Positions 6,022-10,153 of a stretch of 10,153 nucleotides of DNA are shown here, piece by piece (positions within the stretch are counted from its first letter, which is position 1; every line of letters starts with the position of its first letter). The notes under the pieces were generated by a model. It was not told where the DNA came from, made no database searches, and saw only the letters and a list, made by a program, of their open reading frames with translations. Source of the DNA: Parvibaculum sp. GTDB taxonomy: Bacteria; Pseudomonadota; Alphaproteobacteria; Parvibaculales; Parvibaculaceae. Where the stretch lies: positions 1-10,153 of the forward strand of contig JAGUWA010000010.1 of NCBI GenBank assembly GCA_020062605.1, read 5' to 3'. The translations under genes and the position numbers were made by a program.

Positions 6022-7641
6022 ATGAGCAAGGCAGCAGCCACGACCATTGCCGACGGTATCACCGTCAAGGGCGCCATGAAGCCGGGCTATGAGCGCGTGC
6101 TGACACCGGACGCCCTCGCCTTCGTTGCCGATCTCGAGCGCCGGTTCGGCGCCCGCCGCCGCGAACTGTTGGTCGCGCGCACCGAACGCCAGAAGAAATT
6201 CGATGCGGGCGAGCTTCCCGACTTTCTTCCCGAGACGAAGGATATTCGCGAGGGCGACTGGAAGGTTGCGCCGATCCCGAAGGACCTGCTCGACCGCCGC
6301 GTCGAGATCACCGGTCCCGTCGACAACCGCAAGATGGTCATCAACGCGCTCAATTCCGGCGCGCAGTCCTACATGACGGACTTCGAGGACGCGGCCGCGC
6401 CGACATGGGACAACATGATCGGCGGCCAGATCAACATGATGGCCTATTGGGACAAGCAGATCGGTTTCACCGACGAGACGAACGGCAAGCGCTACGACGT
6501 GATCGAGAAGCCTGCGACGCTCATCGTCCGTCCGCGCGGCTGGCATCTCGAGGAAGCCCATGTCGAAATCGACGGGCAGCCGATGTCCGGTGGCCTCTTC
6601 GATTTCGGCCTCTATTTCTTCCACAATGCGAAGAAGCAGATCGCTTCCGGCTCCGGCCCCTATTTCTATCTGCCGAAGATGGAGAGCCACAAGGAAGCGC
6701 GCCTCTGGAACGACGTCTTCGTTCACGCGCAGAAAGTGCTCGGCGTGAAGAACGGCACCATCAAGGCGACCGTCCTCATCGAGACGCTGCCCGCCGCCTT
6801 CGAGATGCACGAAATTCTCTATGAGCTGAAGGACCACATCGTCGGCCTCAATTGCGGCCGCTGGGATTACATCTTCAGCTACATCAAGCGGCTCGGGAAG
6901 AACCCGAACTTCATCCTGCCGGATCGCGCGCAGGTGGTGATGGGCAGCGCCTTCCTCAATGCCTATTCGCTTCTCCTCGTGAAGACCTGCCATGAGCGCG
7001 GCGCCTTCGCGATGGGCGGCATGGCGGCGCAGATCCCCGTGAAGGGCGACGAGGCGGCGAACGAGGCGGCCTTCAACAAAGTGCGCGCCGACAAGGAACG
7101 CGAAGCCAATAACGGCCATGACGGCACCTGGGTTGCCCATCCCGATCTCGTGAAGGTCGCGATGGAAGTCTTCGGCAAGCTCGAAGGCCCGAACCAGCTC
7201 GCCCGTCAGCGCCAGGACGTGAATGTCGGCCAGAAGGAACTCATCGAGCCGCACAAGGGCGAACGCACCGAGCACGGCATGCGCGAATGCTGCCGCGTCG
7301 GCGTGCAGTATATCGAAGCCTGGCTCGGCGGCCGCGGTGCTGTGCCGCTCTACAATCTGATGGAAGACGCTGCCACGGCCGAAATCAGCCGTACGCAGAT
7401 CTGGCAGTGGATCTATCACGGCGCGACGCTCAGCGACGGCCGCAAGGTAACGCCGGAGCTCTTCGACGAGGTGCTCGCCGACGAGATGAAAACCTTGCGC
7501 GAAACGCTCGGCGAAGAGCGCTGGACTTCCGGTCACTTCGAGCAGGCGGTGCGCCTCTTCTCGGACATGACCAAGGCACAGGAATGCGAGGAGTTCCTGA
7601 CGCTGCCGGCCTACCGCCTCATCCTTGAAAACGAAGCCTGA
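6022..7641 (+). CDS. aceB: Malate synthase A
   Basis: Condenses glyoxylate with acetyl-CoA to malate, the second step of the glyoxylate shunt, in the cytoplasm. The product has 539 residues, the usual size of the A isoform (the G isoform is over 700). Family signatures run in order: MTDFEDAAAPTWDN (118-131), IVRPRGWHL (168-176, with the catalytic-site Arg170), ETLPAAFEMHEI (254-265), GLNCGRWDYIFS (275-286), MGGMAAQIP (331-339) and LMEDAATAEISR (446-457, with the catalytic-base aspartate Asp449). The frame is open back to an ATG at 5971. The start at 6022 is preferred because GAGGAGG at 6006-6012 stands 9 nt before it, and because the extra 17 residues are arginine-rich and unlike the family. 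aceA follows after 32 bases in the same direction, indicating one operon. Confidence 0.95.
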   Translation: MSKAAATTIADGITVKGAMKPGYERVLTPDALAFVADLERRFGARRRELLVARTERQKKFDAGELPDFLPETKDIREGDWKVAPIPKDLLDRRVEITGPVDNRKMVINALNSGAQSYMTDFEDAAAPTWDNMIGGQINMMAYWDKQIGFTDETNGKRYDVIEKPATLIVRPRGWHLEEAHVEIDGQPMSGGLFDFGLYFFHNAKKQIASGSGPYFYLPKMESHKEARLWNDVFVHAQKVLGVKNGTIKATVLIETLPAAFEMHEILYELKDHIVGLNCGRWDYIFSYIKRLGKNPNFILPDRAQVVMGSAFLNAYSLLLVKTCHERGAFAMGGMAAQIPVKGDEAANEAAFNKVRADKEREANNGHDGTWVAHPDLVKVAMEVFGKLEGPNQLARQRQDVNVGQKELIEPHKGERTEHGMRECCRVGVQYIEAWLGGRGAVPLYNLMEDAATAEISRTQIWQWIYHGATLSDGRKVTPELFDEVLADEMKTLRETLGEERWTSGHFEQAVRLFSDMTKAQECEEFLTLPAYRLILENEA

Positions 7642-7673
7642 CCGAAACCACCTCCGGACCCGAGGAGTACCCC

Positions 7674-8966
7674 ATGAGCAAGACCTTCTACGATATCGTT
7701 CCGAGCGCGCCCAAGGGCCGCTTCGACAATGTGAAGCGCAACTACAGCGTCGAGGACGTTGAGAAGCTGCGCGGCTCCTTCCCGATCGAGTACACGCTCG
7801 CCACGCGCGGTGCGAACAAGCTCTGGGAACTGCTGCACACGACCGACTATGTGCATTCGCTGGGCGCCCTCTCGGGCAACCAGGCCATGCAGATGGCGCG
7901 CGCGGGCCTCAAGGCGATCTATCTGTCGGGCTGGCAGGTTGCCGCCGACAACAACACCGCCGGCACGACCTATCCGGACCAGTCGCTCTACCCGGCGAAC
8001 TCGGGCCCGGAACTGGCGAAGAAGATCAACCGCACGCTGAAGCGCGCCGACGAGATCGAGCATTCGGAAGGCGGCGCGAAGCGCGACTGGTTCCTGCCGA
8101 TCGTTGCCGACGCGGAAGCCGGCTTCGGCGGCCCGCTCAACTGCTTCGAGATCATGAAGGCTTACATCGAAGCCGGTGCCTCGGGCGTTCACTACGAAGA
8201 CCAGCTTGCGTCGGAAAAGAAGTGCGGCCATCTCGGCGGCAAGGTTCTGATCCCGACCCGCGCGCATGAGCGCAACCTGAACGCCGCGCGCCTCGGCGCC
8301 GACGTCATGGGCACGCCGACGCTCATCATGGCGCGCACTGACGCGGAATCCGCGAACCTCATCACGTCGGACATCGACGAGCGCGACCACGAGTTCATCG
8401 ATTTCGACGCCGGCCGCACGGTCGAAGGCTTCTACCGCCTGAAGCCCGGCATGGGCGTCGATCACTGCATCAAGCGCGGCCTTGCCTTCGCGCCTTATGC
8501 GGACCTTTTGTGGTGGGAAACCTCGAAGCCGAACCTCGACGACGCCAAGCGTTTCGCCGAAGCGGTGAAGAAGGAATATCCCGACCAGCTTCTCGCCTAT
8601 AACTGCTCGCCCTCCTTCAACTGGGAAGCGAACCTCGACAAGGCGACGATCGAAACCTTCCAGCGCGAAATCGCGGCGATGGGCTACAAGTACCAGTTCG
8701 TCACGCTGGCCGGCTTCCATCAGCTCAACTACGGCATGTTCCAGCTCGCGTCGGGCTATCGCGATCGCGGCATGGGCGCCTATTCCGAACTGCAGCAGGC
8801 AGAGTTCGCCGCTGAAGCTCAGGGCTACACCGCGACGCGCCACCAGCGCGAAGTCGGCACGGGCTATTTCGACCTCGTCAGCCTCGCGGCGGGCGGCGGC
8901 GAAAGCTCCACGACCGCTCTCGGCGACTCGACCGAAAGCGCGCAGTTCAAGAAGTCAGCCGACTAA
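7674..8966 (+). CDS. aceA: Isocitrate lyase
   Basis: Splits isocitrate into glyoxylate and succinate, the first and committing step of the glyoxylate shunt. The 430-residue length is that of the E. coli-type enzyme. The catalytic loop signature KKCGH is at 182-186, with the active-site Cys184 (codon 8223-8225). The metal-binding stretch VADAEAGFGG is at 144-153 (Asp146, Glu148). SGWQVAADNN (85-94), LIMARTDAES and YNCSPSFNW are further substrate-site segments. GAGGAG at 7662-7667 lies 6 nt before the ATG. It is the distal gene of the aceB-aceA pair and is followed 27 bases later by a strong terminator, so the operon ends here. Malate synthase preceding isocitrate lyase, next to a RamB/PrpR-type regulator, is a coherent acetate or fatty-acid utilisation unit. 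Confidence 0.97.
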   Translation: MSKTFYDIVPSAPKGRFDNVKRNYSVEDVEKLRGSFPIEYTLATRGANKLWELLHTTDYVHSLGALSGNQAMQMARAGLKAIYLSGWQVAADNNTAGTTYPDQSLYPANSGPELAKKINRTLKRADEIEHSEGGAKRDWFLPIVADAEAGFGGPLNCFEIMKAYIEAGASGVHYEDQLASEKKCGHLGGKVLIPTRAHERNLNAARLGADVMGTPTLIMARTDAESANLITSDIDERDHEFIDFDAGRTVEGFYRLKPGMGVDHCIKRGLAFAPYADLLWWETSKPNLDDAKRFAEAVKKEYPDQLLAYNCSPSFNWEANLDKATIETFQREIAAMGYKYQFVTLAGFHQLNYGMFQLASGYRDRGMGAYSELQQAEFAAEAQGYTATRHQREVGTGYFDLVSLAAGGGESSTTALGDSTESAQFKKSAD

Positions 8967-8993
8967 GCCGTTCAACGCTTCTTGCGTAAATCA

Positions 8994-9025
8994 GGCCGCC
9001 GGAGAAATCCGGCGGCCTTTTTTTT
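8994..9025 (+). terminator. Rho-independent terminator of the aceB-aceA operon
   Basis: A perfect 9-bp GC stem (GGCCGCCGG at 8994-9002, CCGGCGGCC at 9009-9017) with loop AGAAAT is followed at once by eight T residues (9018-9025). It begins 27 bases after the aceA stop codon. This is a textbook intrinsic terminator for the plus strand. Confidence 0.95.
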
Positions 9026-9044
9026 GGCTCGCCGCCCAGCGGTC

Positions 9045-9061
9045 ATTACGTGAGAGGTAAT
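9045..9061. promoter_or_regulatory. 17-bp dyad, probable operator of the MmyB-type regulator
   Basis: ATTACGTGAGAGGTAAT has perfect 5-bp arms (ATTAC, GTAAT) around a 7-base centre, and lies 34 bases upstream of the ATG of the HTH remnant. ATTAC...GTAAT dyads in front of MmyB-type XRE genes are, as I recall, common autoregulatory sites. Here the site is intact although the regulator is not. The assignment is inference from position and symmetry. Confidence 0.5.
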
Positions 9062-9095
9062 TGCGACGCTTCCCGCTGCGGCGCAGCTTTCTCCC

Positions 9096-9338
9096 ATGAA
9101 CATGCATACACAACCCGTTGGCGAAATGCTGCGCGAGTGGCGGCAAAGGCGGCGCCTGAGCCAGCTTGCCTTTGCCTGCGATGCGGACATTTCCGCACGG
9201 CATCTGAGCTTCCTCGAAACGGGACGCTCGCGCCCAAGCCGCGACATGCTGCTTCATCTGGCGGAGCGCCTCGAAATGCCCTTCCGTGAACGGAACGCCC
9301 TGCTCCTTGCGGCAGGCTGCAACAGCAGATCGAACTGA
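9096..9338 (+). CDS. HTH-only remnant of an MmyB-type XRE regulator
   Basis: An 80-residue open frame encoding a complete XRE helix-turn-helix of the MmyB type: GEMLREWRQRRRLSQLAFA (9-27), SARHLSFLETGRSRPSR (33-49), then LAERLEMPFRERNALLLAAG (55-74). Full family members have about 260-280 residues, with a MmyB-like ligand-binding domain after LLLAAG. Here the frame leaves the family pattern right after that motif and stops six residues later. The missing domain's C-terminal end is found just downstream in another frame (9317-9607), so this is the 5' half of a broken gene. No Shine-Dalgarno is seen before the ATG at 9096, and an in-frame ATG at 9102 is also possible. A DNA-binding-only product could still be made and act on the 9045-9061 dyad, but this is speculative. 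Confidence 0.6.
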   Translation: MNMHTQPVGEMLREWRQRRRLSQLAFACDADISARHLSFLETGRSRPSRDMLLHLAERLEMPFRERNALLLAAGCNSRSN

Positions 9339-9607
9339 CGAACGATGAAGGTCTCGCCGAACTCGTGAAGGAACTCGAATCCTATCCCTGCGGCAAGAAG
9401 CCCTCCGAAGGCTATAAATCCGAGTACGGAGGATTGATCGTTTCGCTGAAACTGAAGGCCGATACGGGAACGCTGTCGTTTTTCACGACGACGACGGTCT
9501 TCGGCACGGACGTCGACATCACCTTTTCGGAGCTTGTCATCGAGTCCTTCATGCCGGGCGATGCCTTCACCGCTGAGACGGTTCGGCGGCTGGCGGAGGG
9601 CGCCTAG
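9317..9607 (+). pseudogene. C-terminal fragment of the same MmyB-type regulator
   Basis: In the frame ending at the TAG of 9605-9607, the translation from about 9317 gives LQQQIELTNDEGLAELVKEL and then ESYPC. It goes on through LSFFTTTTVFGTDVDITFSEL to IESFMPGDAFTAETV. This matches my memory of the end of MmyB-like domains (an 'ELxxYP' segment, then 'FFSTxxxFGTPxDVTLxELxIExFFPAD'). The open frame extends back to 9290 with no ATG; the first usable start would be GTG at 9365, without a Shine-Dalgarno. Together with the HTH half it makes one gene that has lost roughly 100 codons and is out of frame. The junction lies near 9309-9319, where the HTH motif ends and the C-terminal part begins. It is unlikely to be translated as a functional protein. 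Confidence 0.7.
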
Positions 9608-9637
9608 GCGGGGATAAAGGGCCCGAAATCGCGCCGA

Positions 9638-9666
9638 CTGTCATTGAAATGTCATCGAACCGTCAA
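9638..9666 (+). promoter_or_regulatory. PhoB-box-like array of three half-sites
   Basis: Three 7-mers stand in the same orientation with an exact 11-bp period: CTGTCAT (9638-9644), ATGTCAT (9649-9655) and CCGTCAA (9660-9666), separated by TGAA and CGAA. The known PhoB box is two CTGTCAT-like repeats with a 4-bp spacer, so the first pair matches 13 of 14 positions. A Pho-regulated plus-strand transcript would be expected, but no gene follows: the next coding DNA is the convergent monooxygenase, and no good -10 is seen. It could be a relic, drive a short RNA, or be chance. Confidence 0.45.
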
Positions 9667-9716
9667 AAAGAGAAGGGGCCGTTCAGCGATGAACCGGCCC
9701 CTGTCCATTTCAATGA
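9641..9716. repeat. 11-bp perfect inverted repeat flanking the terminator hairpin
   Basis: TCATTGAAATG (9641-9651) and CATTTCAATGA (9706-9716) are exact inverted copies. They enclose the 9674-9702 hairpin, so the whole could fold as a longer stem with an asymmetric inner part (22 bases on one side, 3 on the other). The left arm overlaps the Pho-box-like array. Function is unknown. Confidence 0.5.
9665..9702 (-). terminator. Rho-independent terminator of the monooxygenase gene
   Basis: Read on the minus strand, an 11-bp stem with one bulged base (AGGGGCCG at the foot, paired across 9674-9702, loop of 6) is followed by TCTCTTTTT (9673-9665). It lies about 55 bases after the stop codon of the minus-strand monooxygenase. 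The T tract is on the minus side only, giving the direction. Confidence 0.8.
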
Positions 9717-9721
9717 AGGAG

Positions 9722-9753
9722 GCGGGGATAGAGAAAAAACCATCCCCGCTTTT
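9722..9753 (+). terminator. Second hairpin, weak plus-strand terminator
   Basis: GCGGGGAT (9722-9729) and ATCCCCGC (9742-9749) form a perfect 8-bp stem with an A-rich 12-base loop. On the plus strand TTTT (9750-9753) follows directly, so it may stop plus-strand transcripts from the regulator remnant or from the Pho-box-like region. On the minus strand there is no T tract after the stem. Confidence 0.45.
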
Positions 9754-9757
9754 ACCG

Positions 9758-10153
9758 CTACCGGGCGGCGGCGACCTGCATTCCGCTGGCCCCTGCACCC
9801 TGCGCGCTCGCCGTCCGTGCGCGAAGATTGAACTCCGCGAAGTCCGGACGGCGCGTCCGCCACCAGTATTTGAAGGTGTAATTCGCCCAGTTGTTGGTGA
9901 CCTTGCCGCTCTCGGTCTTGTACCAACTCGTGCAGCCGGAGGCGAAAACCGAGTTGGCGTTGTCCGCCTGGACGGCTTCGTTGGAAGCGCGCTGGGCCTC
10001 GGGCTTCACATCCATGTAGAGAAGGTTGTCCTTCTTCAGCTTCTCCACGCATTGCGCGATGTAGTTCGCCTGGCACTCGATCATGAAGATGATCGAGTTG
10101 TGGCCGAGATTGGTGTTCGGTCCGTAGAGCATGAAGAAATTCGGGAAGCCCGA
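9758..10153 (-). CDS. FAD-dependent monooxygenase (Baeyer-Villiger type), C-terminal part
   Basis: The 131 visible residues are the C-terminus of a protein whose start lies beyond the window's right edge. They open with SGFPNFFMLYGPNTNLGHNS, the conserved segment near the end of flavin-containing and Baeyer-Villiger monooxygenases where the chain returns to the FAD site. They continue with IIFMIECQANYI and with SGCTSWY and YTFKYWWRTRRPDFAEF, the typical closing portion. Such enzymes use NADPH and O2 to insert oxygen into ketones or to oxygenate hydrophobic substrates. The last 20 or so residues (RARTASAQGAGASGMQVAAAR) are low-complexity and probably disordered. The Rossmann motifs and the BVMO fingerprint are outside the window, so the exact subclass and substrate cannot be told. 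The gene ends with TAG and is followed by two hairpins. Confidence 0.85.
   Translation of the reverse strand, partial: SGFPNFFMLYGPNTNLGHNSIIFMIECQANYIAQCVEKLKKDNLLYMDVKPEAQRASNEAVQADNANSVFASGCTSWYKTESGKVTNNWANYTFKYWWRTRRPDFAEFNLRARTASAQGAGASGMQVAAAR

Noticed and set aside
5914..7536. A 540-codon minus-strand open frame opposite aceB
   Set aside because: aceB has all malate synthase signatures. The opposite frame is a codon-bias shadow and reads through the promoter region without a sensible start.
7611..8843. A 410-codon minus-strand open frame opposite aceA
   Set aside because: Same reason: it mirrors isocitrate lyase and shows no domain of its own.
9601..9610. CGCCTAGGCG palindrome at the end of the regulator remnant
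   Set aside because: A 10-bp GC-rich palindrome covering a stop codon is expected by chance and has no supporting context.
9649..9831. A 60-codon plus-strand open frame across the hairpins
   Set aside because: It crosses a terminator and the antisense of the monooxygenase 3' end, has no Shine-Dalgarno, and has no family pattern.

Overview
The window looks like chromosomal DNA from a GC-rich alphaproteobacterium. Supporting signs are a histidine-kinase H-box region of the PleC/DivJ style, several GANTC (CcrM-type) sites in intergenic DNA, an acyl-CoA-responsive-type regulator divergent from glyoxylate-shunt genes, and a Baeyer-Villiger-type flavin monooxygenase. A Parvibaculum-like hydrocarbon- or fatty-acid-degrading organism would fit, but that is inference. 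No insertion sequence, tRNA, rRNA or CRISPR array was seen.

Layout. (1) 127-1689 encodes a cytoplasmic pseudo-receiver/PAS/HisKA protein. Its phospho-acceptor histidine box is intact, but its ATP-binding domain has lost all the recognisable N, G1 and G2 boxes. (2) 1830-4361 is a cytochrome bd-type quinol oxidase operon with a short Q-loop (CIO-like): cydA, cydB and a 39-residue single-helix DUF2474-type subunit missed by a long-ORF search. A perfect 16-bp dyad lies upstream. (3) 4364-8966 is a glyoxylate-shunt module. A ScfR/RamB/PrpR-type XRE regulator on the minus strand diverges from malate synthase (aceB) and isocitrate lyase (aceA), which are co-oriented and closed by a strong Rho-independent terminator. 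The AT-rich divergent region holds several repeats that are candidate operators. (4) 9045-9607 is the wreck of an MmyB-type XRE regulator: the HTH half and the C-terminal end survive, the middle is deleted and the frame is broken, but a likely operator upstream remains. (5) 9608-9757 is a short convergent intergenic region holding a three-half-site PhoB-box-like array and two hairpins. (6) 9758-10153 is the C-terminal end of a minus-strand FAD-dependent monooxygenase that runs off the window.

How the parts work together. AceA and AceB allow growth on acetyl-CoA from fatty acids or alkanes, under control of the neighbouring regulator, which probably senses a short-chain acyl-CoA. The bd oxidase accepts electrons from the quinol pool, and the monooxygenase could feed ketones or alkyl substrates into the acyl-CoA pool. 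Most of the window is well-known metabolism. The points most worth a second look are the ATP-site-less histidine kinase, the orphan Pho-box array, the collapsed MmyB regulator with its retained operator, and the repeat cluster between the regulator and aceB.
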